Assembly (NCBI GenBank): GCA_034435375.1
Contig: DAOTXR010000069.1
Location: 1 to 64,000, forward strand
DNA: 64,000 nucleotides
Direction: 5' to 3'
Source of the DNA: DAOTXR01 sp034435375
GTDB lineage: Bacteria > Chloroflexota > Anaerolineae > Aggregatilineales > UBA3940
In this document: positions 7,237 through 14,819 of the stretch, piece after piece
How the letters are laid out: each line of letters opens with the position of its first letter
Position numbering within the stretch: position 1 is the stretch's first letter
Program-made: the position numbers and the translations under genes
Notes under the pieces: model-generated
Database searches by the model: none
What the model was told of the DNA's origin: nothing
What the model saw: only the letters and a program-made list of their open reading frames with translations

Positions 7237-8181
7237 CTACTCCTTGCTCACTTTCTCCAGAGGCTGCCCACCGCGCACACGAAAGTGGTCGAAGTCGCGG
7301 GCTATGATGGCTCCTGGATAGAACTGTTCCGCTTCGGCCCAAATGTCTCGTTCCCGGTATCGCCGCGAGACGTGCGTCAGGATCAAGTGGCGGACTCCGG
7401 CTGCCCGCGCCAGCTCGGCTGCCTCGCGGGCCGTGATGTGTCCAAAGCGTCGCGCCAGCTCCACCTCGTAGTGCAGGTATGTGGCTTCGATCACCAGGGC
7501 ATCGGCATCGCGGACAGCTTCGGTCAGCCCATCCACGCGCCCAACATCACCGGTGATACACAGCGTCTCGCCTGGCACGGCCTCCCCCAATACATCCTCC
7601 GGTTGAACGACCCGTCCATCGTCAAGCGTGATGGCTTGCCCATTGACCAGCGCCCGCCGCTCCGGGCCACGCGGCACACCCAACGCTTCGGCACGCTCGG
7701 CCAGGAAGGGGCGATGGGGTTTGCGCTCGAACTTGAACCCAAAGCAGTCCGGGGCGCGATGCTCGACAGAGAAGGCGCTTAAGCTGAACTCCTCATCTTC
7801 CATCAGCACGCCAGGCTTGATGTCATACAGCGCAATCTCAACCGGAGGCCGCGCTCCGCGCAGCACGATACCGAAGATCAGAGCCTCCACCCGATCCAGG
7901 GTAGCTTTACCTCCCCAAATCTCGACACGCTCGGTCGCCTCCCATCGCGCAAAGGTCGAGATCAGACCGGCCAGCCCTAGAATGTGATCCAGGTGACCAT
8001 GAGTCAGCAGGATTTTGTCGAGCCGGCGAAAGCCCAGGCCGCTGCGCAAGATCTGACGCTGAGTTCCCTCACCACAGTCGATAAGGAAGCGATATTCATT
8101 GTACATAACGATCTGGGCACTCAGGCCGCGCTGCACCGAGGGTGCACTGGCCGAAGTGCCCAGGAAGACAATCTCGAACAC
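7237..8181 (-). CDS. rnz: Ribonuclease Z (tRNA 3'-processing endonuclease)
   Basis: 314 residues, the usual short bacterial RNase Z. It cleaves pre-tRNA after the discriminator base using two zinc ions. Seen: MFEIVFLGTSASAPS at the start, THGHLDHILG with H61, H63, D65 and H66, GDVGR later as the third metal-site aspartate, and EATY and LTHVSRRY near the C-terminus. The exosite arm region (about 150-210) is present. It is the last gene of a minus-strand series (hypothetical, PEBP, rnz) and converges with the Rrf2 gene, 23 bases apart. Confidence 0.93.
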   Translation of the reverse strand: MFEIVFLGTSASAPSVQRGLSAQIVMYNEYRFLIDCGEGTQRQILRSGLGFRRLDKILLTHGHLDHILGLAGLISTFARWEATERVEIWGGKATLDRVEALIFGIVLRGARPPVEIALYDIKPGVLMEDEEFSLSAFSVEHRAPDCFGFKFERKPHRPFLAERAEALGVPRGPERRALVNGQAITLDDGRVVQPEDVLGEAVPGETLCITGDVGRVDGLTEAVRDADALVIEATYLHYEVELARRFGHITAREAAELARAAGVRHLILTHVSRRYRERDIWAEAEQFYPGAIIARDFDHFRVRGGQPLEKVSKE

Positions 8182-8225
8182 AGTTGGCCTTTATGGATTG
8201 TGAAATGTGCAGCAAATTATCTATG

Positions 8226-8690
8226 TCAGCGGCGGGCGTACTTGCCGATCAACACAGTTTCTTCCAAGAGGCAACTCCGTATGCGCTCGAGCACACCTTG
8301 ACGACGGACGCCCGGCGGCAGGTCAAGCACACAATCGAGGGCATACAGACGAAACATATAACGATGCGCCGGGCCGCGAGGAGGACAGGGGCCGCCATAC
8401 CCGATGTTTCCAAAGTCATTGGTGCCCTGCACACCGCCCCACGGCAACGTCTTCTCTGTCGGAACACCCTCACGCAGCAGTCTGAACTCTGTCGGAATGT
8501 TCAACAGCACCCAGTGTGACCACGTTCCACGCGGCGCGTCGGGGTCATCACACAACAGGGCCAACGCCTTGGTCCCCTCGGGTGGCTCAGTCCACTCAAG
8601 AGGAGGCGAGATGTCCTCTCCATCGCAGGTATACTTTACAGGGATAACCTCGTCCGGCCCGAAGGCGTCGCTTCTGATCCGGAATGTCAT
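8226..8690 (-). CDS. YbhB/YbcL-family Raf-kinase-inhibitor-like (PEBP) protein
   Basis: 154 residues from ATG 8690, with GGGAGG five bases upstream; an in-frame start 15 bases earlier is less well placed. Bacterial PEBP proteins bind small anionic ligands; their cellular role is unclear. Motifs seen: FGPDEVIPVKYTCDGEDISPPL, the ligand-site DDPDAP, WSHWVLLNIP, GYGGPCPP and GPAHRYMFRLYAL. It is full length without a signal peptide, so cytosolic. It lies 44 bases upstream of rnz on the same strand and could be cotranscribed. Confidence 0.92.
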   Translation of the reverse strand: MTFRIRSDAFGPDEVIPVKYTCDGEDISPPLEWTEPPEGTKALALLCDDPDAPRGTWSHWVLLNIPTEFRLLREGVPTEKTLPWGGVQGTNDFGNIGYGGPCPPRGPAHRYMFRLYALDCVLDLPPGVRRQGVLERIRSCLLEETVLIGKYARR

Positions 8691-8728
8691 GGCGCCTCCC
8701 TTCAAACCAACCTAGATGGGTTGCGCGA

Positions 8729-9454
8729 TCAAGGGCGAGCACGCTCGGCCTGGAACCAGCGAATGTCCAGCCAATCGATCAGCTGCCGGGCTACTGGATG
8801 GGTGATGCGCACCGAAGCCTCAAACCGTTGGGGCGAGAAGGCATACACCCGTAGATAATGTGGACGCAATACGAAGATGCAGTAATCATCCTCCCAACGA
8901 CGGCTGTTCCACAGGAACGCAGCTCCGGCCTCACGGCGCATCAAGTCCAGCCAGCGGCGTTTGTCGTAGCTGCTCAGATTGGCGACATGGAAACGCAGCG
9001 CCAGCATGTGATTGAGCGTGAACGTTGCCTCAGTGACATCCTGGTCGGTGTAGATGTCAAAGGTCAACATCGCGCTCGAGTCCTGGCTGGTCAGCATGGC
9101 AGTCGAGCGGCTGGCCGCGCGGGTATCCTGCGGTGAACGGGCAATCGATGTCAGCAGCGGCGCTTTGGCGAAGCGGCGGGCAAGTTCGGTGTCCAAGTCA
9201 ATCTCGCCGCGCAGGAACTGTTTGATGGTAATGGGCGCCTGATCAATTTTGATGCTGCGCCGCAGCGAGCCAGTGCCGCTCAAGTCGCGCAGCAGGCGCT
9301 GGCGGTCTTGAGCAGTAATGCGTGCATGAGTAGCCAGCGCCGACGGGTTCAAGCGTCCTGTGCCTGCTGGCAAACCCTCCCGCTGAGGTTCCTCTTTGGG
9401 CTGTGCCGCGCCGATGGTCGGCGTGTCGCCGGGATCAAATTCAAAGTCACTCAT
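8729..9454 (-). CDS. Conserved-looking protein of unknown function
   Basis: 241 residues, ATG start. I do not recognise a family. The first 45 residues are acidic and low in order (DFEFDPGDTPTIG), then a helix-rich part (about 45-115) and a C-terminal part rich in aromatic residues (about 130-235, for example RRWEDDYCIFVLRPHYLRVY). There is no signal peptide or membrane segment. It is the first gene of the minus-strand series leading to PEBP and rnz and is divergent from ssb. The amino-acid make-up and codon use look like a genuine gene. Confidence 0.6.
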   Translation of the reverse strand: MSDFEFDPGDTPTIGAAQPKEEPQREGLPAGTGRLNPSALATHARITAQDRQRLLRDLSGTGSLRRSIKIDQAPITIKQFLRGEIDLDTELARRFAKAPLLTSIARSPQDTRAASRSTAMLTSQDSSAMLTFDIYTDQDVTEATFTLNHMLALRFHVANLSSYDKRRWLDLMRREAGAAFLWNSRRWEDDYCIFVLRPHYLRVYAFSPQRFEASVRITHPVARQLIDWLDIRWFQAERARP

Positions 9455-9781
9455 AGATTGTATGACCTCAGCCTACTTACCATTACACAATGTGCATACT
9501 GCTTCACTATAACACTCGTTTGACCTGAAGACAACAGCCCTAGAGCTTCATCCGATGCATTCAGGACCCACAGCACAGCGCTAGTAATGCTCACCCTACT
9601 CCCGACCCCATGCTCTGGTTGCATCACATGAGGCTTTAATGTACCCTTGACACAGGCTACCTTTGGCGCAGATATCTTCAGTCAGCCTGTGTGACACAAG
9701 GTGTCACATCGCTGCGTTATCTTGATAGCACAATTGTTCTATGATGGCCCACTGTGTGTGAGATCAAACAAAGGAGTTTCC
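9455..9781. other. Divergent intergenic region upstream of ssb
   Basis: 327 bases between two divergent genes. It contains TTGACA at 9647-9652 with a weak GATATC -10 (9671-9676) reading toward ssb, and an inverted repeat at 9690-9708 reported separately. A strong AAGGAG site at its right end serves ssb. No further gene seen. Confidence 0.5.
9690..9708. promoter_or_regulatory. Inverted repeat in the ssb leader (putative operator)
   Basis: TGTGACAC (9690-9697) and GTGTCACA (9701-9708) are exact inverted copies around AAG. The half-site GACAC is the same as in the palindromes at 13537-13547 and 18562-18572, but the centre is two bases longer. Confidence 0.4.
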
Positions 9782-10177
9782 ATGTTTCAGCAGTGCATCA
9801 TTGTAGGCAATCTGGGCGCCGACCCAGAGATGCGGTACATGCCCGATGGCCGCCCGGTGACCAACTTCCGTGTGGCTGTCAATCGCAAGTGGACTAACGC
9901 CGACGGCACACAGGGCGAGAAGACCTGGTGGTTCCGAGTGGCCGCCTGGGGCCGCCAGGCGGAAGTATGCAACCAGTATCTGAAGAAGGGCCGCCAAGTG
10001 ATGGTCGTTGGTGAGATCGACGCCTCGGCCTACGTGGGCCAGGACGGCCAGCCCCACGCCAGCTTAGAGCTGAGAGCACGCGAGGTGCGCTTCCTGGGCG
10101 GGCGCGATCAAGTGGCGGGTGAGCCGGGAGCCTTCGGCGCTCCTACCCCGCAGGACGAAGAGGACATTCCCTTTTAA
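9782..10177 (+). CDS. ssb: Single-stranded DNA-binding protein
   Basis: 131 residues from ATG 9782, preceded by AAGGAG six bases upstream; an open frame extends further 5' but without a site. One OB-fold domain (about 1-105) binds single-stranded DNA as a tetramer: MFQQCIIVGNLGADPEMRYM, TNFRVAVNRKW, WWFRVAAWGRQAEV and LKKGRQVMVVGEI are diagnostic. A short linker leads to the acidic tip DEEDIPF that recruits replication and repair partners. The gene opens a plus-strand cluster with a translin-like protein, Cas4-like halves and an FHA protein, rather than lying between rpsF and rpsR as in many bacteria. It may therefore be a second ssb copy. Confidence 0.95.
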   Translation: MFQQCIIVGNLGADPEMRYMPDGRPVTNFRVAVNRKWTNADGTQGEKTWWFRVAAWGRQAEVCNQYLKKGRQVMVVGEIDASAYVGQDGQPHASLELRAREVRFLGGRDQVAGEPGAFGAPTPQDEEDIPF

Positions 10178-10183
10178 CCAACC

Positions 10184-10882
10184 ATGGACAACCTGGACAT
10201 CATCGCGGAAGCAATTCGATCTGACCTAGAAGCCAGGAACAGCGCCCGCGACGAGGCGCTGGCCCGCTCACGAGTGCTGACTCGCTATTGTGCAGAGGCA
10301 ATCAAAGCCATTCACCGCCAGCAGTGGGACGAGGCTCAGGCTAAGCTGGCGGTCGTCCGTACTTCGGCACACAAACTGATCGAGGGTGTGGAGAGTTATC
10401 CCGATCTTTACCATTCAGGTTACACCCAGGATGCCCTCAAGGAGTACGTTGAGGCATTTGCTACCTATACGCTAGTGCGCGGTGAGCTGCTTCCCACCCC
10501 AGAGGAACTGAACGTGATCGGCGCGACCTATCTGAACGGATTGGCCGAAGCCGCCAGCGAGATGCGTCGAACCATCCTGGACATCATCCGGCAGGATCAC
10601 AGTGCGGAGGCGGAGCGTCTGCTGGAGGAAATGGATAGCATCTACAACATGCTGATGTCGTTCGATTTTCCAGATGTCATTACAGGGGGGCTGCGCCGGC
10701 GGGTGGACAGCCTGCGCGGCGTACTGGAGCGCACACGCGGCGATCTGACCAATAGCCTGCGCCAGCAGCGCCTTCAGGCCGCACTGCGCAACCTAGAGAA
10801 CCGGTTGGGGCTATCCACCCTCGACGAGGTAGATATGCCGGAAGGTGAAGCTGAATCGGAGGAGGATGCCAATGGCGGCTGA
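10184..10882 (+). CDS. Translin-family protein
   Basis: 232 residues, almost wholly alpha-helical by sequence. The motifs GYTQDALKEYVEAFATY and FPDVITGGLRRRVDSLRGVLERTRGDL match the translin/TRAX family, small helical proteins that form octameric rings, bind single-stranded nucleic acid and in some cases act as RNases. Translin relatives occur in archaea and a few bacteria, including Chloroflexota. The gene starts 6 bases after ssb and its 3' end overlaps the next gene by 11 bases, so coupled translation is likely. The nuclease residues of eukaryotic TRAX could not be assigned by eye. The family call rests on overall pattern. Confidence 0.75.
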   Translation: MDNLDIIAEAIRSDLEARNSARDEALARSRVLTRYCAEAIKAIHRQQWDEAQAKLAVVRTSAHKLIEGVESYPDLYHSGYTQDALKEYVEAFATYTLVRGELLPTPEELNVIGATYLNGLAEAASEMRRTILDIIRQDHSAEAERLLEEMDSIYNMLMSFDFPDVITGGLRRRVDSLRGVLERTRGDLTNSLRQQRLQAALRNLENRLGLSTLDEVDMPEGEAESEEDANGG

Positions 10883-11129
10883 GCGTGCCGCTGCGCCCGT
10901 TGACGAGCTGGAGGTGCTCATCACCACTGAAGGGATCGCCACCTATCTGGCCTGTCATCGCGCCTGGTGGCTGGCCGATGTATTGGGTCACGCACCTTCG
11001 ATGGACTTGCTCGCAGCACAGGCCAGCCTGTCGCAGCGCCGTCGACTGGCTCACGTCCTGACTGCTACGGGCGCTGGCATGATCGGGCTGGCGGTGCTGA
11101 TCGTTGTAGTGAGCCTGCTAGCGGGATAG
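10872..11129 (+). CDS. Cas4-like N-terminal fragment with a membrane segment
   Basis: 85 residues from ATG 10872, with GGAGGAGG upstream, overlapping the translin-like gene. The sequence LITTEGIATYLACHRAWWL resembles the start of Cas4/PD-(D/E)XK exonucleases, where a single cysteine in a YxxCPR-like motif provides the first iron-sulfur ligand, and RRRLAHVL could match the following GxxxH-type helix. Instead of continuing into the nuclease core the chain enters a hydrophobic helix (about residues 65-84) and stops. The next gene starts with another hydrophobic helix and continues with the rest of the Cas4-like pattern. Read together they look like one protein split inside a membrane hairpin. 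Confidence 0.55.
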   Translation: MAAERAAAPVDELEVLITTEGIATYLACHRAWWLADVLGHAPSMDLLAAQASLSQRRRLAHVLTATGAGMIGLAVLIVVVSLLAG

Positions 11130-11133
11130 TCCT

Positions 11134-11664
11134 ATGTCTGTTGCTGTCCAGGTTGTCGCGCTGCTGCTGATCATCTTAGGGTTGATGGCGCTATTGGCTG
11201 CCTATCGACTGCGGCAGGCAGTGCGCCCTACGGGGCATGTCGACCTCGTCGACAGCGCATGCGAGGGCTACGTACCGCATGGCCCCCTGATCAGCCCTGT
11301 CGATCTGCTCGCCGGACAGCCGCACGGTCTGTCACGACGGACCGATCAGGGCCAGGTGATCCCGGTCACGGTGATCGACGAGCCGGCCCCCCCAGTTCCC
11401 GAACTGGCCTCCCGGATGCAGGTGGCAGCATTTTGTCAGTTGACGGAGATCGTTTATGATCAGTCTGTACCCTATGGGCTGTTACGCTACGTCGATCGAG
11501 ACGTGATAGTAGAATGGACATCAGAGCTGGGTCAAGAGCTGAGCCAGCTTTTAGAAGCAATGCGTGCCCATGCGAGCGCCGAGGATGTGCCACGCTCGCA
11601 TAATGACCCGGCAGTGTGTCGCGCCTGCCGGGTGAAGAAAGTATGTGATCAGGTCCTGGAGTAA
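11134..11664 (+). CDS. Cas4-like C-terminal part, membrane-anchored, catalytic residues missing
   Basis: 176 residues. A hydrophobic helix (about 6-26) is followed by a cytosolic part. GQPHGL and GQVIPVTVID line up with the GxPD and GxxxPVExK segments of Cas4/RecB-type nucleases, but the aspartate is H, the glutamate T and the lysine I, so the metal site is gone. The next parts fit well: LASRMQVAAFCQLTE (the LQLAAY helix), YGLLRYVDRDVIVEWT, and the end CRACRVKKVC with three cysteines for a [4Fe-4S] cluster. The fourth cysteine would come from the gene just upstream. It probably has a structural or nucleic-acid-binding role. The alignment is by eye. Confidence 0.55.
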   Translation: MSVAVQVVALLLIILGLMALLAAYRLRQAVRPTGHVDLVDSACEGYVPHGPLISPVDLLAGQPHGLSRRTDQGQVIPVTVIDEPAPPVPELASRMQVAAFCQLTEIVYDQSVPYGLLRYVDRDVIVEWTSELGQELSQLLEAMRAHASAEDVPRSHNDPAVCRACRVKKVCDQVLE

Positions 11665-11673
11665 ATCGCAGCT

Positions 11674-12306
11674 ATGTCCTCAATACCTGCGACGCTGACT
11701 TCTGTGCAGGGGGAAAACGAAGGCAGCTACTATCTGCTCGATGTGACCCCCTTCACCATTGGACGAGCCCCGGAGTGCCACCTGACGCTCGCCGCGGCAG
11801 GCATCTCGCGCCTGCACGCTCGCATTGAGCGCTCCTTCGGACAGTACATTCTGGTCGATATGGGAAGCACTAACGGAACGTTCGTCAACGATCAACGGGT
11901 CCAGGGGGAGGTTGTGCTCCACCATGGCGACCGGATCCGCCTGGCTTCGGTAGCCGTGCTGGTATTCGAAGACCCCGCCGCCACCGCCCAGCTCGATCTC
12001 AGCCAGCTCAGCTTGGGCGGAATCCAGATCGATGAAGCACGCAAGGATGTGTACGTCGATGGACGGCTGATCGACCCGGCACTATCTCCCACACAGTATA
12101 CCCTGCTTGAGTTGCTCATCCGCCGCGAGGGGGAGATTGTCACCCGCGCCGACATCGCCGCAGCGGTGTGGCCCGATCAGGTGGACATCAGCGATCAGAT
12201 GATCGACACGTTGGTGTCGCGGCTGCGTCGTCGTCTGGCCGACTATCGCGCCGATCACTACATTGTCACCCGGCGCGGCTTTGGGTTGATGTTTAGCCGC
12301 GAGTAG
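11674..12306 (+). CDS. FHA domain plus OmpR-type winged-helix protein
   Basis: 210 residues. An FHA domain spans about 20-100 (FTIGRAPECHLTL, ISRLHARIER, DMGSTNGTFVN), a phosphothreonine-peptide reader. A winged helix of the OmpR/PhoB (Trans_reg_C) type spans about 112-208 (LSPTQYTLLELLIRREGEIV, VDTLVSRLRRRL-like helix, GFGLMF). There is no receiver domain, so the DNA-binding domain may respond to binding of a Ser/Thr-kinase product. It starts 9 bases after the Cas4-like gene and 31 bases ahead of the first GNAT-like gene, so it could regulate or be cotranscribed with this cluster. Confidence 0.88.
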   Translation: MSSIPATLTSVQGENEGSYYLLDVTPFTIGRAPECHLTLAAAGISRLHARIERSFGQYILVDMGSTNGTFVNDQRVQGEVVLHHGDRIRLASVAVLVFEDPAATAQLDLSQLSLGGIQIDEARKDVYVDGRLIDPALSPTQYTLLELLIRREGEIVTRADIAAAVWPDQVDISDQMIDTLVSRLRRRLADYRADHYIVTRRGFGLMFSRE

Positions 12307-12337
12307 CTTGCTGGCGGCGATCGAGTGGAGCTCCACC

Positions 12338-13471
12338 TTGCAAATCGACCAAGTTGACACCGAACGGCGCTTTGATGTTCGTCGCTTCGTCAGCCTGCCA
12401 TTCAGGTTGTATCGAGACTGCCCGCAGTGGGTCCCACCCCTGAGGTCAGAGGCGCGCCTGCAGCTCGATCGCCGCAGGAATTTCTTCTACAAACACAACC
12501 ATGCCGCTTTCTTCATCGCCCGACAGGACGGCGAAGATGTAGGACGAATCGCTGTCATTGAGCCTCGCCGTCACAACGATCACCTGGGCACACACAACGC
12601 TCACTTTTACTTGTTCGACAGCATAGACCAGCAGGCCGTCGCCAATGCCTTGTTTGACGCTGCCGCCGACTGGGCAGCGCCACGTGGGCTGACCACCTTA
12701 CGAGGTCCGTTGGGTTTTATGGCCTTCGATGGATATGGGATGCTGGCCTCAGGCTTTGAGCATCTGCCTGCCATCGGCGTACCCTACAACTACCCATACT
12801 ACCCCCGCCTGGCCGAGACATGGGGCTTTGAACTGGAAGAGCGCGTGCTCTCCGGTTACATGGACGTGCCAAGAATCCTGGCTAACTTCCCGGAGAAGGT
12901 GCTGCGCATCGCTGAAAAGGCTCAGAGACGCTATGGATTCTCAGTCAGGACCTTCAGGAGTAAACGCGATTTGGCGCAGTGGGCCAAACCACGTATGGTT
13001 GACCTGTACAATCGCATGATAAGGGACATCGGCGATGCGCCGCCCATTCTCAAAGAGGAAGTTGACGTGGTGGTTGAGGGCCTGATGCTCATTGCCGATC
13101 CCAGGCTGATCAAGTTCGTCATGTGCGGTGATGAGTTGGTGGGCTTCTTGTTTTGCTTTGTCGACATCTCGCGCGGAATCCAGCGGAGTCGTGGGCGGCT
13201 GTTTCCGCTGGGCGCGCTTCACATCCTGCGTGAGATGCGGCGCACTTCCTGGGTCAATATGAACGGAATAGGAATCTTGCCAGAGTATCAGGGAAAAGGC
13301 GGCACGGCGCTGCTGTATGCTGAGCTGTATCGTTCGCTTCTGGCTTTCCCGCGTTTCAGACATGCTGACATTGTGCAAATCTCTGAGTTCAACGTCAAGA
13401 GCCTCAACGAGATGAAAAACTTCGGCGTCGATTTCTACAAGACCCACCACATCTATCGCCGCACATTATAG
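12338..13471 (+). CDS. GNAT-like acyltransferase family protein, copy 1
   Basis: 377 residues from TTG 12338, seven bases after GGAG. This start gives an N-terminus (QIDQVDTERRFDVRRFVSLPF) that aligns with the tandem copy; the next upstream start is a TTG at 12308. The C-terminal half holds GILPEYQGKGGTALLYAELY, the acetyl-CoA-binding Q/RxxGxG/A loop of GNAT enzymes. The N-terminal half (FRLYRDCPQWVPPL, LRGPLGFMAFDGYGML) is a conserved region found in proteins annotated only as hypothetical or N-acetyltransferase. Substrate unknown. It is followed by a near-full-length paralogue, so a duplication is evident. Confidence 0.75.
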   Translation: MQIDQVDTERRFDVRRFVSLPFRLYRDCPQWVPPLRSEARLQLDRRRNFFYKHNHAAFFIARQDGEDVGRIAVIEPRRHNDHLGTHNAHFYLFDSIDQQAVANALFDAAADWAAPRGLTTLRGPLGFMAFDGYGMLASGFEHLPAIGVPYNYPYYPRLAETWGFELEERVLSGYMDVPRILANFPEKVLRIAEKAQRRYGFSVRTFRSKRDLAQWAKPRMVDLYNRMIRDIGDAPPILKEEVDVVVEGLMLIADPRLIKFVMCGDELVGFLFCFVDISRGIQRSRGRLFPLGALHILREMRRTSWVNMNGIGILPEYQGKGGTALLYAELYRSLLAFPRFRHADIVQISEFNVKSLNEMKNFGVDFYKTHHIYRRTL

Positions 13472-13531
13472 GGTAGCACCCACCGATACGAGCAAGTGGG
13501 CGCATCGCGTCTTGCGTGACGGGGTTTTGAA

Positions 13532-13548
13532 TGATCGACACAGTGTCA
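13532..13548. promoter_or_regulatory. Palindromic site shared with the adhesin promoter (putative operator)
   Basis: TGATCGACACAGTGTCA; the core GACACAGTGTC (13537-13547) is a perfect palindrome. The same 17 bases with one central difference occur on the opposite strand at 18577-18561. It lies about 63 bases before the second GNAT-like gene. Confidence 0.45.
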
Positions 13549-13610
13549 TTTGTGCATTCTATCCCCGCTCGTGCAGGGTGCGACCTCTCCGCACACCAGA
13601 GGAGACAGCT

Positions 13611-14747
13611 ATGGTGCGCATCTACGAAGTGGACACCGCCAAGCGCCGTGATGTCAACCGTTTCATTAACTTGCCGTTTAGGCTATACAAAGACTGCCCC
13701 CAGTGGGTTCCGCCGCTGATTTCAGACGCGCGATTCCAGTTAAACCGCAGCAAAAATCCTTTCTACAAGCACAACGATGCTACCTTTCTCCTCGCTGAGC
13801 AGGATGGCCAGGATGTTGGGCGTATCGCGCTGCTGCATCCGAAGTTCTTCAACAACTTCAAGGGCCTTCAGAATGCTCACTTTTACCTGTTCGACAGCAT
13901 CGATGACCAGGAGGTCGCCAGCGCACTGTTCGATGCGGGCGCGGCATGGGCCAGGAAGCGAGGTCTGAATGTCCTCCGGGGTCCTCTGGGCTTTATGGCT
14001 GCGGATGGCTTTGGAATGTTGGCGAAAGGCTTCGAGCATCGCCCGGCAGTCGGCATCCCATACAACTACGAGTACTATACTCGACTGGCTGAAACATGGG
14101 GGTTTGAACTGGAGGAGCGCGTCTATTCCGGCTATTTGGACGTGGCCCGGCTGCGTGCGGAGTTTCCCCAGCGGGTGCTGGAGGTGGCCGAGAAGGTCAA
14201 GCAGCGGTACGGGTTTACGATCAAGACGTTCAGGAACAAGCGGGAGTTGAGACAGTGGGTGGCGCCGCGGTTGGCCGAGATTTACAACCGCACGCTGACC
14301 CACATCGCTGGCGACCCTCCGCTCTCACAGGAAGAGGTCGATGCCGTGGCCGACAGCCTGCTCCAGATCACCGATCCAAGGCTGCTCAAGTTCGTGATGA
14401 AGGGCGAGGAAATCGTAGGCTTCCTGTTTTGCTTCCTGGACATCTCAGAGGGCCTCCAGAAGGCTCGTGGACGGTTGTTTCCGTTTGGCATCTTCCACAT
14501 CCTGCATGCCCTCAACACCACATCCTGGATCAACCTGAACGGCATGGGCATTGCGCCAGAGTACCAGGGGATGGGCGGTACAGCCCTGATGTACGCCGAG
14601 CTGTATCGCGCTGTCGAGCATTTCCCGCGCTTCAAGCATGCCGACGCCGTACAGGTTTCAGAGTTTAATCCCAAAAGCCTGAACGAACTCAGGAACTACG
14701 TCACCGACTTTTACAAGACGCACCACATCTACCGCAGGCAAATCTAA
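13611..14747 (+). CDS. GNAT-like acyltransferase family protein, copy 2
   Basis: 378 residues from ATG 13611, with GAGGAGA six bases upstream; the open frame extends 99 bases further but without a site. It is closely similar to the preceding gene along its entire length: FRLYKDCPQWVPPL, LRGPLGFMAADGFGMLA, KFVMKGEEIVGFLFCFLDIS and the GNAT loop GIAPEYQGMGGTALMYAEL. The two copies probably act on related substrates or as a pair. A 139-base gap containing a palindrome separates them, so copy 2 may have its own promoter. It converges with the metallophosphatase gene. Confidence 0.78.
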   Translation: MVRIYEVDTAKRRDVNRFINLPFRLYKDCPQWVPPLISDARFQLNRSKNPFYKHNDATFLLAEQDGQDVGRIALLHPKFFNNFKGLQNAHFYLFDSIDDQEVASALFDAGAAWARKRGLNVLRGPLGFMAADGFGMLAKGFEHRPAVGIPYNYEYYTRLAETWGFELEERVYSGYLDVARLRAEFPQRVLEVAEKVKQRYGFTIKTFRNKRELRQWVAPRLAEIYNRTLTHIAGDPPLSQEEVDAVADSLLQITDPRLLKFVMKGEEIVGFLFCFLDISEGLQKARGRLFPFGIFHILHALNTTSWINLNGMGIAPEYQGMGGTALMYAELYRAVEHFPRFKHADAVQVSEFNPKSLNELRNYVTDFYKTHHIYRRQI

Positions 14748-14819
14748 CTTTGCTGTTTGCCTCTTCTTCAGCAGGAATGCCACCCTTCAGCTCCGAAGGC
14801 TGTACGGTGTAGTGTGTCT

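Noticed and set aside
9782..11664. A CRISPR-Cas locus suggested by the Cas4-like proteins
   Set aside because: No Cas1, Cas2 or effector gene and no regularly spaced direct repeats were found anywhere in the window, and the Cas4-like protein has lost its catalytic residues.
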